NCBI GenBank assembly: GCA_964565165.1
Contig: CAZMDJ010000002.1
Location: 1 to 64,000 of the forward strand
Direction of reading: 5' to 3'
Source of the DNA: ZLKRG08 sp964565165
GTDB lineage: Bacteria; Actinomycetota; Actinomycetes; Nanopelagicales; Nanopelagicaceae
Length of the DNA stretch: 64,000 nucleotides
Positions 8,242-17,411 of the stretch are shown here, piece by piece. Under the pieces are notes generated by a model. That model saw only the letters and a list, made by a program, of their open reading frames with translations. It made no database searches and had not been told where the DNA came from. The translations under genes and the position numbers were made by a program. The first letter of the stretch is position 1. The number at the start of each line of letters is the position of its first letter.

Positions 8242-9963
8242 ATGCTGAAAATGTCGAAGTTATTTCTTCGCACCCTTCGTGATGATCCAGCAGATGCAAC
8301 TGTTACCTCACATAAATTATTAGTTCGTGCAGGTTATGTACGTCCGATTGCAGCAGGTATCTTCTCTTGGCTGCCACTTGGCGTAATTGCACTACGCAAT
8401 GTCGAACGCGTTATTCGCGAGGAAATGGATGAAGCAGGTTTCCAAGAGGTTCATTTCCCAGCTCTATTACCTAAAGAAGCTTACGAAGCTACAAATCGTT
8501 GGACCGAATATGGCCCAAGTTTGTTCCGCCTGCAGGATCGTAAAGGCGCAGATTATTTATTAGGTCCAACTCATGAAGAGATGTTTACCTTGATGGTTAA
8601 GGGCGAATATTCATCTTATAAAGATCTACCGTTATCGATTTATCAGATTCAGACAAAGTATCGCGATGAAGCACGTCCACGTTCAGGAATTATCCGTGGC
8701 CGCGAATTCGTAATGAAGGATTCATACTCATTCGATGTTGATGATGCTGGCTTAGAAGTTTCATACCAGAAGCACCGCGATGCATATGAGCGCACTTTCG
8801 AACGTCTTGGACTTAAGTACAACATCGTTAGCGCAACAGCTGGCGCAATGGGTGGATCAAAGTCTGAAGAATTTTTAGCGCCATGTTCGACCGGTGAAGA
8901 TACATATGTACTTTGCCCTAAGTGCGGATATGCAGCAAACGTTGAAGCGATGAAGACAGTTGTGCCAGCAGGCGATGGCAATTTCCCACCGCTTGAAGTT
9001 TTGGATACTCCAAATACTCCAACTATCGACTCTCTTGTTGATCTACTAAATGAGAAATTCGGCGGCGGATTTAAAGGTAGCGATACTTTAAAGAACATCA
9101 TGTTGATGGTTGATGGAAAGCCATATGCAATCTTGGTTCCGGGTGATCGCGAAGTAGATCTAAAGCGCGTTGAAGCAAACCTTGCCGGCGTGAATGAAAT
9201 CAGAATCTTCGAAGAGGAAGATTTCAAGAAGTTCCCAAACCTTGTTAAGGGTTACATCGGACCACAAGATGCAAAGGCAAATGGAATTACTCTCCTTGCT
9301 GATCCTCGTGTTGCACCAGGTACTGCTTGGGTATCAGGTGCGAATAAGAAAGATTGCCACGCACGTAACGTGGTTAGTGGTCGTGACTTTATTGTTGATG
9401 GATACATTGAAGCTGCAGAGGTTCGCGCAGGGGATAGCTGCCCAGAGTGCAACACTGAAGTTGTAATCGATCGCGCAATTGAAATTGGCCATATCTTCCA
9501 ACTTGGTCGTAAATATGCAGAGGCTTTGAATTTAACTGTTCTAGATCAGAATGGTAAATCTCAGATTGTCACCATGGGTTCATACGGAATCGGTGTCAGT
9601 CGCGCAGTTGCTGCAATTGCAGAACAGACCGCAGATGAGATTGGTCTTAACTGGCCAGCAGAGATCGCACCTGCAATGGTTCATATCGTTGCAACCGGTA
9701 AAGAAGATGCGGTCTTTGATAAGGCTTTTGAAATTGGCGAATTGATGGAATCAGTTGGCTTAACAGTGATGCTTGATGATCGTCGCGATCCATCAGCCGG
9801 CGTTAAGTTTAAAGATTCCGAACTAATCGGTAATCCAGTAATTGTGATTGTCGGCAAGGGACTTGCAGAGGGCAAAGTTGAGATTCGTATCCGTGCAACT
9901 GGAGAAAAGTGTGAAGTTCCAGTTGGCGATGTTGTTTCTGAAGTAGCCAAACTCTTCTCGTGA
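8242..9963 (+). CDS. proS: Prolyl-tRNA synthetase
   Basis: Class II aminoacyl-tRNA synthetase, 573 residues, of the bacterial type with an editing insertion. Class II motifs are visible: motif 2 in the stretch TKYRDEARPRSGIIRGREFVMKD (near 135-155) and motif 3 in the MGSYGIGVSR segment (near 445-455). The central region around 220-390 is the INS editing domain, and the C-terminal 90 residues are the anticodon-binding fold. Translation could begin at ATG 8242 or at ATG 8251 (MSKLFLRTLRDDP); the second matches family N-termini slightly better. The stop overlaps the next gene by four bases. Confidence 0.95.
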   Translation: MLKMSKLFLRTLRDDPADATVTSHKLLVRAGYVRPIAAGIFSWLPLGVIALRNVERVIREEMDEAGFQEVHFPALLPKEAYEATNRWTEYGPSLFRLQDRKGADYLLGPTHEEMFTLMVKGEYSSYKDLPLSIYQIQTKYRDEARPRSGIIRGREFVMKDSYSFDVDDAGLEVSYQKHRDAYERTFERLGLKYNIVSATAGAMGGSKSEEFLAPCSTGEDTYVLCPKCGYAANVEAMKTVVPAGDGNFPPLEVLDTPNTPTIDSLVDLLNEKFGGGFKGSDTLKNIMLMVDGKPYAILVPGDREVDLKRVEANLAGVNEIRIFEEEDFKKFPNLVKGYIGPQDAKANGITLLADPRVAPGTAWVSGANKKDCHARNVVSGRDFIVDGYIEAAEVRAGDSCPECNTEVVIDRAIEIGHIFQLGRKYAEALNLTVLDQNGKSQIVTMGSYGIGVSRAVAAIAEQTADEIGLNWPAEIAPAMVHIVATGKEDAVFDKAFEIGELMESVGLTVMLDDRRDPSAGVKFKDSELIGNPVIVIVGKGLAEGKVEIRIRATGEKCEVPVGDVVSEVAKLFS

Positions 9964-10700
9964 TTTATTTCCTCTGCGCCGCTGCGGCAACTGCAGGTTT
10001 CTTTGATGCAATCGCAGGCGGCGGAGGGTTAATCCAACTTCCATCTTTAATGTTGGGTTTAAACGATAAACCAGTCGTCAGCGTCTTAGGCACTAATAAA
10101 TTTGCATCGATTTTTGGTACCGCAAGCGCAGCCAATAGATATCGAAAGACCATCAACATTGATAAGAAGATGTTGGCATATATGGCTATCCCAGCATTCT
10201 TTGGATCAATGGGCGGCGCACAACTTGCTTCACGTGTTCCCACCGATAATTTACGTATCGGAGTATTTATAGCGCTGGTCGTTATTTTTATTTACACGCT
10301 ACTTAATCCAAAGCTTGGCCACGAAGAGAGCGTTAAGTTAAATTACAAAGTAGCGGCGCTCTCTGGTTTATCGATTGGTTTCTATGACGGAATCTTTGGT
10401 CCAGGTACCGGAACATTCTTGATGGCGGTATTAGTTGGCGCACTTGGATATGGATTCTTAACTGCATCTGCAATCGCAAAGTTCACCAACGTGGCTACAA
10501 ATCTTGCTGCGATTTTTATCTTTGCAAAACATGGCGCAATTCTTTGGGGTATTGGCATCGCACTTGCGATTTCAAATGTACTTGGTTCAACGCTCGGTTC
10601 AAGAATGGCTATTAAGGGTGGTTCGCCATTGGTACGTAAGGTCTTTTTATTGATGACAGGACTTCTAATTGCCAAAGTTGGGTATGACCTTGTAAATTAA
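9960..10700 (+). CDS. TauE/SafE-family membrane transporter
   Basis: Eight-helix-type permease of the sulfite exporter TauE/SafE (DUF81) family, 246 residues. The two family repeats begin with FDAIAGGGGLIQLPSLM near 15-31 and GFYDGIFGPGTGTFLM near 140-155, and both glycine-rich motifs are clear. Members export or import small organic or sulphur anions; the substrate here is unknown. The GTG start overlaps the proS stop (GTGA), so it is coupled to proS, although a functional link is not obvious. It is followed by a short A-rich spacer before rimP. Confidence 0.85.
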   Translation: MIYFLCAAAATAGFFDAIAGGGGLIQLPSLMLGLNDKPVVSVLGTNKFASIFGTASAANRYRKTINIDKKMLAYMAIPAFFGSMGGAQLASRVPTDNLRIGVFIALVVIFIYTLLNPKLGHEESVKLNYKVAALSGLSIGFYDGIFGPGTGTFLMAVLVGALGYGFLTASAIAKFTNVATNLAAIFIFAKHGAILWGIGIALAISNVLGSTLGSRMAIKGGSPLVRKVFLLMTGLLIAKVGYDLVN

Positions 10701-10745
10701 CGCCTGCAAGAAAAAAACTTAACAACAAAAGAATAAGGATTAAAA

Positions 10746-11192
10746 ATGGCTTTAAGAGATCAAATCTTCGAACTAGTAGAACCGCTTGTATCTAAAGCAG
10801 GTCTCGTTCTTGAAGAGGTACAGGTACAAACCCCAGGTAAACATCGCTTCGTGACTGTAATTGTCGATTCCGAAACTGGGCTAAATCTTGATCAGGTAAC
10901 CGAAGCTAGCCGCTTGGTTGGTGAAGCTATGGATGGCGCTTCATTTATGGGCGATGCTCCATACACATTAGAAGTTACTTCACCTGGCGTTGACCGCCCA
11001 CTTACCGCGCCTCGTCATTGGCGTAAGAATGCTGATCGTTTAGTAAAGATTATTAAGTTAGATGGCGAAATCTGCAAAGGTCGCATCAATTCATCAACTG
11101 AAGAAGAAGTCACTCTTGATTGTTGCACCGTTGCATTTGCAGATATTAAGCGCGCAACCATCGAAGTCGAATTCAATCGAAAGGAGCGTTAA
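10746..11192 (+). CDS. rimP: Ribosome maturation factor RimP
   Basis: A 148-residue 30S maturation factor with the two-domain RimP build: an N-terminal alpha/beta part ending in LEVTSPGVDRPL (about 76-87), which is the family signature, and a C-terminal SH3-like part. It heads the conserved rimP-nusA-infB-rbfA-truB-ribF cluster. The ATG at 10746 is preceded by AAGGAT at 10735-10740. nusA follows after three bases. Confidence 0.93.
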   Translation: MALRDQIFELVEPLVSKAGLVLEEVQVQTPGKHRFVTVIVDSETGLNLDQVTEASRLVGEAMDGASFMGDAPYTLEVTSPGVDRPLTAPRHWRKNADRLVKIIKLDGEICKGRINSSTEEEVTLDCCTVAFADIKRATIEVEFNRKER

Positions 11193-11195
11193 GAG

Positions 11196-12167
11196 ATGCA
11201 TGTAGATATGCAAGCGCTCCAAGCGCTCACCACCGAAAAAGAGATGTCGCTAAATGCTCTGATTGTGGCAATCGAAGCTGCCGTTTTAACTGCATACAAC
11301 CACACTGATCATGCTCTTGAGCATGCACGCGTTCAGTTAGATCGCGAAACCGGCGAGATCCAAGTTTTCGTTCCGGTTTTTTCTGAAACTGGCGATCGCA
11401 TTGGAGAAGTACAAGATCGAAACGAAGAGTTCACACGTGTGGCAACTTCAACTGCGCGCCAAGCAATCAAGCAGTACATGCGCCAGACCAAAGATGCTGC
11501 AATTGTCGGCGAACTTTCAATGAATGTCGGCGATGTTATCTCTGGCATGGTTGAGCAAGGTCGCGATACCAAGATGATTTATGTAAACCTTGGTCGCACC
11601 GAAGGAAAAGTTCCGCCACAAGAACAAGTTCCGGGCGAACATTTCGAACATGGCGATCGCATCAAATGTTTTGTTGTAGATGTAAAGCAGGGAACCCGTG
11701 GACCAGAAATTACTCTTTCCCGTTCGCACCCAGCTTTAGTTAAGCAATTATTTGCACTCGAAGTTCCAGAGATCAAAGATCGCATTGTTGAAATTATGGG
11801 AATCGCACGCGAAGCAGGGCATCGCACCAAGATCTCAGTTCGCGCACACCGTTCTGGTGTCTCTGCAAAGGGTGCGTTAATTGGCCCAATGGGCGCACGT
11901 GCAGGCGCTGTTATGGATGAATTGCAGGGCGAAATAATGGACATCGTTGATTACTCAGATGATCCGGCTGTTTATGTTGCCAATGCACTTGCACCTGCAA
12001 AGGTCGGTAGCGTCGAAGTAGTCGATGAGAACACCCGCAGCGCAAAAGTTGTGGTTCCGGATTATCAATTGTCATTGGCAATCGGCAAAGATGGCCAAAA
12101 TGCACGTCTGGCAGCGCGCTTAACTGGCTGGCGCATCGACATTCATAGCGATAGCCCGGCCCAATAA
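11196..12167 (+). CDS. nusA: Transcription termination/antitermination protein NusA
   Basis: RNA polymerase-associated factor controlling pausing, termination and antitermination. The 323 residues show the N-terminal polymerase-binding domain (about 1-105), an S1 domain (GDVISGMVEQG, IYVNLGRTEGKVP), and two KH domains (RTKISVRA with KGALIGPMGARAGAV; the second with LAIGKDGQNARLAARL). It lacks the acidic repeats of enterobacterial NusA, as usual for Actinobacteria. The gene usually found between nusA and infB (ylxR) is absent: only 147 bases separate them. Confidence 0.94.
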   Translation: MHVDMQALQALTTEKEMSLNALIVAIEAAVLTAYNHTDHALEHARVQLDRETGEIQVFVPVFSETGDRIGEVQDRNEEFTRVATSTARQAIKQYMRQTKDAAIVGELSMNVGDVISGMVEQGRDTKMIYVNLGRTEGKVPPQEQVPGEHFEHGDRIKCFVVDVKQGTRGPEITLSRSHPALVKQLFALEVPEIKDRIVEIMGIAREAGHRTKISVRAHRSGVSAKGALIGPMGARAGAVMDELQGEIMDIVDYSDDPAVYVANALAPAKVGSVEVVDENTRSAKVVVPDYQLSLAIGKDGQNARLAARLTGWRIDIHSDSPAQ

Positions 12168-12270
12168 CGCCTGATAGAGTATGGCGCTGAACCCAATCTA
12201 AAAACACCGAATGGATTGAAAGAAAATGACACGCTAATGAGCACCGCTCGATCATGAGGAAACAAAACTA

Positions 12271-12301
12271 GGTTTCTGATGTAAACGTTTACACGGAAAC
12301 C
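12271..12301 (+). promoter_or_regulatory. Nested inverted repeat in infB leader, LacI-type operator candidate
   Basis: A perfect 14-base palindrome TGTAAACGTTTACA (12280-12293) is flanked by a second inverted repeat, GGTTTC (12271-12276) and GAAACC (12296-12301). The core has the CG-centred form of LacI/CcpA-family operators. As RNA the whole element would fold into a hairpin ending 2 bases before the ribosome-binding site GAAGGAG of infB. Whether it acts as DNA operator or RNA structure cannot be told from sequence. Confidence 0.5.
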
Positions 12302-12314
12302 ACGAAGGAGAAAT

Positions 12315-14984
12315 GTGGCAAAAGTCCGTGTACACGAGTTAGCAAAACAACTCGGTATGGAGAGCAAGGTCGTACTTGCTAAGTTAAAAGAGATGGGCGA
12401 ATTCGTAACGAGCGCCTCTTCAACTATTGAACCGCCAGTAGCGCGTCGTTTAATTGAAGCTTTTCCAAATGCAAAGCTCGAAGCAGAAGCGAAGCCTGTT
12501 AAGAAGGCTGCCGCGAAGAAAGCTGCACCAAAGAAACCAGAACCTGATGCAAAACTTGCAGCAGAGTTAGCTGCAGAACTTGGCGTTGACTTAGAAGCGT
12601 TAAAGGCTGTCGAACCAAAGCCGGCAACACCGAAGCCTGCTGCAGCACCAACTAATATTCCAAAACCACCGGCTCCGCGCCCTGGTGGAAATAATCCATT
12701 TGGATCAGCAATGCCACGACCACCGCGTCCTGCTGGCAATAATCCATTTGGTAATGCAATGCCACGTCCACCACAACAACGACCAATTCGTCCTGGTGAA
12801 CAACCACGACCTGGTGGTCGCCCAGGTGGTCCTGGCGGACAACGTCCAGGTTTTGCTGCACGTCCAGGTGGTCCTGGCGGACAACGTCCAGGTTTTGCAC
12901 CACGTCCAGGTGGACAAGGCGGACAACGTCCAGGTGGTCCAGGTCAAGGTGGTCAAGGAGCAGGTTCTCCATATCGTCCAGGTGGAAATACTGGCGGCGG
13001 TGCACCAGGAGGATTTAATCGTCCAGGTGGCGCACGTCCAGGTCCTGGCGGTCGCGGTAATACTGCAGGTGCGTTCGGTAAGGGCGGATCAAAGAAGAGT
13101 AATGCCAAGAAGAGTAAGAAAGCTTTGCGTGATGATTTCGAAAACATGCAAGCGCCTTCACTTGGCGGCGTAAAGATTCCACGCGGCGATGGTTCAACAC
13201 CAATTCGTATGCGTCGCGGTTCATCGCTATCTGACTTTGCTGAGCGCATTAATTGCGATGCAGCGCAGTTAGTTCAAGCGCTATTTATGTTGGGCGAAAT
13301 GGTTACTGCAACACAATCAGTTGACGAAGATACCTTCGCAATTTTGGGTTCAGAACTTGGTTACAACATTCAGATTGTTTCGCCAGAAGATGAAGACCGC
13401 GAAATTCTTGAATCATTTGATATCGACTTAGCTGGAGAGCTAGAAGATGTTGATTCAGATCTATTAGAGGCGCGTCCACCAGTTGTAACTGTTATGGGCC
13501 ACGTCGATCACGGTAAGACTCGTTTGCTTGATGCGATTCGTCAGACTGAAGTTATTAAGACTGAAGCCGGCGGAATCACACAGCACATCGGTGCCTACCA
13601 GATTCACCATGATCATGATGGTGTTAATCGTGCGATTACCTTTATTGATACACCTGGTCACGAAGCGTTTACCGCAATGCGCGCTCGCGGTGCCAAAGTC
13701 ACCGATATCGCAGTACTTGTAGTTGCAGCTGATGACGGCGTTATGCCACAGACAATTGAAGCGCTTAACCACGCTCAGGCAGCAGATGTTCCTATCGTGG
13801 TTGCAGTTAACAAGGTTGATAAGGAAGACGCTAACCCAGCAAAGGTTCGTCAACAATTAACTGAGTACAACTTAATCGCTGAAGAGTACGGCGGAGACAC
13901 AATTTTCGTTGACGTCTCTGCAAAGGGCGGCAAGGGAATTAAAGAACTTATCGATGCAATTCTGCTTACTGCAGATGCGGCAATTGATCTGCGCGCTGTT
14001 GCAGATGATGATGCACGCGGTGTTGCAATCGAAGCTCATCTAGATCGTGGTCGCGGTCCAGTTGCGACAGTTCTTGTTCAGCGCGGAACTCTAAAGGTCG
14101 GCGATGCAATTGTTGCTGGTGGTTCATTCGGTCGCGTTCGTGCGATGCTCGATGAATTCGGTGCAAATGTTGCAGAAGCTGGTCCATCACGTCCGGTTCA
14201 GGTTCTTGGTTTCACATCAGTTCCTGATGCAGGAGATACATTCTTAGTTGCAGAGGAAGATCGCACTGCACGTCAGATTGCAGAGAAGCGCCAAGCGGCA
14301 GAACGTAACGCGCAACTTGCAAAGGCTCGCAAGAAGGTTTCTCTGGAAGATTTCATGGAGCAATCCAAGATTTCTACACTCAACCTCATTATCAAGGGCG
14401 ACGTATCTGGTTCGGTCGAAGCGCTCGAAGATGCACTTATGCAGCTTGATGTCGGAGCTGAAGTTGATCTTCGCGTTATTCACCGTGGCGTTGGTGCAAT
14501 TACCAAGTCAGATATCACTCTTGCATCTGCTTCAACTGCAGTTGTTATCGGCTTCAACGTTAAGCCAGAACAACAGACTGCAATTTACGCAGACCAAGAA
14601 GGCGTCGAAGTTCGCTTCTACTCAGTTATCTACAAGGCAATTGAAGATATCGAACTTTCACTTAAGGGCATGCTTAAGCCAGAGTACGAAGAAGTTGTAC
14701 TTGGCAACGCAGAGGTCCGCGAAATCTTCAAGTCGTCTAAGGCTGGCCTCATCGCAGGTTCACTTGTACAAGATGGAATCATCCGTCGAAATGCAAAGGC
14801 TCGCGTAATCCGCGGCGGAACAGTGGTTGCAGATAATCTAACTGTTGAATCGTTAAAGCGTTTCAAGGAAGATGCAACTGAAGTTCGCGAGGGATACGAG
14901 TGCGGTATCGGCGTTGGCTACAAGGAACTTTCAGTCGGAGATATCGTTCAAGTCTTTGATATGCAGGAGAAGAAGCGCGCATAA
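12315..14984 (+). CDS. infB: Translation initiation factor IF-2
   Basis: GTPase that places initiator tRNA on the 30S subunit, 889 residues. The N-terminal IF2_N motif (VRVHELAKQLGMESKVVL) is at 3-20. A low-complexity Pro/Gly/Arg/Gln-rich linker covers about 110-260 and includes a 35-base direct repeat (12822-12856 and 12864-12898, period 42 bases = 14 codons). The G domain has G1 GHVDHGKT at 395-402, DTPGHEAF, and NKVDK; domains II-IV follow. The GTG start at 12315 is preceded by GAAGGAG. The stop overlaps rbfA by one base (TAATG). Confidence 0.95.
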   Translation: MAKVRVHELAKQLGMESKVVLAKLKEMGEFVTSASSTIEPPVARRLIEAFPNAKLEAEAKPVKKAAAKKAAPKKPEPDAKLAAELAAELGVDLEALKAVEPKPATPKPAAAPTNIPKPPAPRPGGNNPFGSAMPRPPRPAGNNPFGNAMPRPPQQRPIRPGEQPRPGGRPGGPGGQRPGFAARPGGPGGQRPGFAPRPGGQGGQRPGGPGQGGQGAGSPYRPGGNTGGGAPGGFNRPGGARPGPGGRGNTAGAFGKGGSKKSNAKKSKKALRDDFENMQAPSLGGVKIPRGDGSTPIRMRRGSSLSDFAERINCDAAQLVQALFMLGEMVTATQSVDEDTFAILGSELGYNIQIVSPEDEDREILESFDIDLAGELEDVDSDLLEARPPVVTVMGHVDHGKTRLLDAIRQTEVIKTEAGGITQHIGAYQIHHDHDGVNRAITFIDTPGHEAFTAMRARGAKVTDIAVLVVAADDGVMPQTIEALNHAQAADVPIVVAVNKVDKEDANPAKVRQQLTEYNLIAEEYGGDTIFVDVSAKGGKGIKELIDAILLTADAAIDLRAVADDDARGVAIEAHLDRGRGPVATVLVQRGTLKVGDAIVAGGSFGRVRAMLDEFGANVAEAGPSRPVQVLGFTSVPDAGDTFLVAEEDRTARQIAEKRQAAERNAQLAKARKKVSLEDFMEQSKISTLNLIIKGDVSGSVEALEDALMQLDVGAEVDLRVIHRGVGAITKSDITLASASTAVVIGFNVKPEQQTAIYADQEGVEVRFYSVIYKAIEDIELSLKGMLKPEYEEVVLGNAEVREIFKSSKAGLIAGSLVQDGIIRRNAKARVIRGGTVVADNLTVESLKRFKEDATEVREGYECGIGVGYKELSVGDIVQVFDMQEKKRA

Positions 14985-15388
14985 TGTCAGTACGTTCTGA
15001 AAAGGTCGCAGACCGCATCAAAGTTGTGGTGGCGCGAACACTTGAGACAAAGATTAAAGATCCGCGTCTTGGTTTCGTCACCATTACTGACGTGCGTGTA
15101 ACTGGCGACCTTCAGAACGCTTCTGTCTTCTACACAGTCTTTGGTGATCACGATCAGCAAGCAAAGACCAAAGCTGCGCTTGAATCTGCAAAAGGTTTAC
15201 TGCGATCAGCGGTTGGCCATGAACTTGGCACACGTATTACTCCAACCCTTGAATTCTTTAGCGATGCGCTTCCAGAAGCTGCACAGCAGATGGAATCACT
15301 ATTAAACGAGATTAAGAAACACGATGATGAGATTGCACATTTAGCTGAAGGTGCAAAACCAGTCGTGGATGATCCTTACAAGAAGTAA
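14984..15388 (+). CDS. rbfA: Ribosome-binding factor A
   Basis: A 134-residue cold-shock 30S maturation factor with a single KH-like domain; DPRLGFVTITDVRVTGDLQNA (about 26-46) is the family signature, followed by ESAKGLLRSAVGHELGTRITPTL. The C-terminal tail is acidic and polar. It starts on the infB stop codon and truB begins directly after its own stop, so infB-rbfA-truB are translationally coupled. Confidence 0.94.
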   Translation: MSVRSEKVADRIKVVVARTLETKIKDPRLGFVTITDVRVTGDLQNASVFYTVFGDHDQQAKTKAALESAKGLLRSAVGHELGTRITPTLEFFSDALPEAAQQMESLLNEIKKHDDEIAHLAEGAKPVVDDPYKK

Positions 15389-16071
15389 ATGACTCACGGC
15401 TTTCTAGTAGTCGATAAACAAGGTGGCATGACAAGCCACGATGTAGTTGCAAAGGCTCGTAAAGAGTTAAATACCCGCAAAATTGGCCATGCCGGAACTT
15501 TAGATCCGATGGCAACTGGCGTTTTAGTTTTAGGTGTTGGTGACGGAACACGTTTACTGCAATATATAACTGCAGGACTTAAGGCATATGACGCAACTGT
15601 AAAACTTGGCCAATTAACTTCAACTGATGACAAAGAGGGCGAAGTAATTGCAACAACTGAAATTCCTGCAGATATTTCAGCTGCATTTGCAAAACAAGTT
15701 GGCAAGATTATGCAGAAACCTTCATCAGTCTCTGCAATTCGAATCGATGGAAAGCGCGCATACGATTTAGTGCGCGAAGGGGTAGAGGTTGATATCCCTG
15801 CTCGTGAAGTTGAAGTGTACGAAATCAAAATCAATGAGATCCGCGGAGATGAAGTTGATATCTCGGTTAAATGCAGCGCAGGTACTTATATTCGCGCAAT
15901 TGCTCGTGATTGCGGTGGCCATTTAACGGCGCTTCGCCGCACTCAAGTAGGTATCTTCGATTTATCAATGGCGGGGCAGTTGATGAGCGTTGCTGATGTT
16001 GCATCAAAGATCTTCACTCCGCGCAATTTAGATTTCCAAGAAGCATCAGAAATGAAATTCGGTCGCACAAT
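15389..16071 (+). CDS. truB: tRNA pseudouridine(55) synthase, 3' end lost in gap
   Basis: Makes pseudouridine 55 in the T loop of tRNA. The first 227 residues are present: the catalytic motif GHAGTLDPMATGVL with the nucleophile aspartate at 39, KAYDATVKLG, and the SAGTYIRAIARD motif. The sequence then enters 100 N, so the C-terminal residues and the stop are missing. Reading through the Ns would give a false TruB-RibF fusion of 516 residues; separate genes are the normal state and there is no sign of real fusion. Confidence 0.9.
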
Positions 16072-16171
16072 NNNNNNNNNNNNNNNNNNNNNNNNNNNNN
16101 NNNNNNNNNNNNNNNNNNNNNNNNNNNNNNNNNNNNNNNNNNNNNNNNNNNNNNNNNNNNNNNNNNNNNNN
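16072..16171. other. Assembly gap (100 N)
   Basis: Exactly 100 N, a conventional placeholder for a gap of unknown size. It removes the end of truB and the start of ribF. From the usual lengths of both proteins the true gap is probably a few hundred bases, larger than the placeholder. No duplicated sequence flanks it. Confidence 0.99.
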
Positions 16172-16939
16172 ATGACTTTCGAACCACACCCAACCACACT
16201 CTTTGCACCAGATAAAGCGCCAACTCATTTAACTTCGCTTGATGCACGCGTATCGCTATTGCTTAAGCATGGGGCAGATGCAGTAGTAGTTATTGATTTT
16301 GATAAAGAGTTCGCTGCGATGTCACCCGATGATTTCGTAAATAAAGTTCTGATTAATGAATTAGATGCAAAAGCGGTAATGGTTGGTGCTAACTTCACAT
16401 ACGGAAAAGGTGCAGCCGGAAAAGCAGAGGATCTTCGTAATTATGGATTGCAGGTTGAAGTCCATAATCTGCAAGAGAGCAACGGCGTTATCTCATCTAC
16501 ACGTATTCGCAATTTAATTTTCGATGGCGATATTCAATTTGCAAATGAATTACTTGGGCATCGATTTACTCTAGAAGGCACCGTGGTTCACGGCGAAAAG
16601 CGCGGCCGCGAAATTGGTTATCCAACTGCCAACTTAGGTTTAAGCGGCAACTGGACCATCCCTGCTGATGGAATTTATGCAGGTTGGCTAGAAGTTGAAA
16701 ATCAGAAGTGGCCAGCTGCGATTTCAATTGGCACCAATCCAACATTTGAAGGAATTCGTTCACGTCAGATCGAGGCATATGCACTTGATCAAACCGGCCT
16801 TGATTTATATGAGAAGAAGTGTCGATTTGTATTTGGTTGGCGCCTTCGCGACACCATCAAATTCGATGGGTTAGATCCGCTACTTGAGCAGATGAAAATC
16901 GACTGTGATCAAGCGCGAAATCTGACCCAATTAGGTTAA
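16172..16939 (+). CDS. ribF: Bifunctional riboflavin kinase/FAD synthetase, 5' end lost in gap
   Basis: Makes FMN and FAD from riboflavin. The visible 255 residues start inside the FAD synthetase (nucleotidyltransferase) domain at MTFEPHP, go through SSTRIRNLI, and include the complete C-terminal riboflavin kinase domain (GEKRGREIGYPTANLG, GIYAGWLEV, SIGTNPTF, EAYALD). The N-terminal 50-60 residues with the HxGH-type motif are in the N gap, so the ATG at 16172 is an internal methionine, not the start. It ends the nusA-infB cluster; rpsO follows. Confidence 0.9.
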   Translation: MTFEPHPTTLFAPDKAPTHLTSLDARVSLLLKHGADAVVVIDFDKEFAAMSPDDFVNKVLINELDAKAVMVGANFTYGKGAAGKAEDLRNYGLQVEVHNLQESNGVISSTRIRNLIFDGDIQFANELLGHRFTLEGTVVHGEKRGREIGYPTANLGLSGNWTIPADGIYAGWLEVENQKWPAAISIGTNPTFEGIRSRQIEAYALDQTGLDLYEKKCRFVFGWRLRDTIKFDGLDPLLEQMKIDCDQARNLTQLG

Positions 16940-17037
16940 TCCCACGCTCTAAATTAGAATTCGAGGGCTCAAAGCGAGAAATCGTGGCCCGTGTGTAAGA
17001 CCCGGACACCTCGTGACAATATAAAAAGGAGTGCCCC

Positions 17038-17307
17038 ATGGCGCTAACACCAGAAGTAAAGAAGTCAATCGTTGCGCAGTACGGCAACTCACCAACAGAT
17101 ACCGGTAGCCCAGAAGCTCAGGTCGCGCTACTTTCAAAGCGCATCGAAGATCTAACAGAGCACCTAAAGAGCAATAAGCATGATCACCACAACCGTCGTG
17201 GTCTACTTCTTCTTGTAGGTCAGCGTCGTCGTATTTTGCAGTACCTTGCAAAGACAGATATCGCTCGTTACCGCGCAATTATTGAAAAACTCGGCATCCG
17301 CCGTTAA
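17038..17307 (+). CDS. rpsO: 30S ribosomal protein S15
   Basis: Primary 16S rRNA-binding protein of the small subunit, 89 residues, full length. The S15 signature GSPEAQVALLSKRIEDLTEHLKSNKHDHHNRRGL is intact near 23-56. AAAAAGGAG at 17025-17033 is the ribosome-binding site. Upstream, 16940-17037 is a leader with GGGC/GCCC complementarity (around 16965-16992), a possible S15 feedback site; this last point is inference. The rpsO-pnp pairing is the usual one. Confidence 0.97.
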   Translation: MALTPEVKKSIVAQYGNSPTDTGSPEAQVALLSKRIEDLTEHLKSNKHDHHNRRGLLLLVGQRRRILQYLAKTDIARYRAIIEKLGIRR

Positions 17308-17316
17308 TTAATTAAA

Positions 17317-17411
17317 CCTACGGGGACAGCAAGCTAATGGTCTCCGGTAGTGGTTTACGAATTACTTCGTGAACTTCGATCGCAGATTCATTTCTTGTAG
17401 TCGCCCGTAGG
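17317..17411 (+). promoter_or_regulatory. Structured pnp leader
   Basis: The spacer between rpsO and pnp can fold into a closed structure: CCTACGGG (17317-17324) pairs perfectly with CCCGTAGG (17404-17411), and inside it GTTTACGAA (17353-17361) pairs with TTCGTGAAC (17366-17374) around a four-base loop with one G-U pair. The closing stem ends just before the pnp start. In other bacteria a leader stem cut by RNase III mediates PNPase autoregulation; the same role here is inference. Confidence 0.55.

Noticed and set aside
12822..12898. Direct repeats in the infB linker that look like a CRISPR or tandem array
   Set aside because: The two 35-base units have a 42-base period (14 codons) and keep the reading frame; they encode the Pro/Gly/Arg-rich IF-2 linker. 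There are no unique spacers.
12652..13249. Several long antisense frames across infB
   Set aside because: They have strongly biased composition, overlap a well-conserved gene completely and have no family features; they mirror the low-complexity linker.
15389..16939. A natural TruB-RibF fusion protein
   Set aside because: The continuity exists only through 100 N, and both partners lack residues on the gap side.
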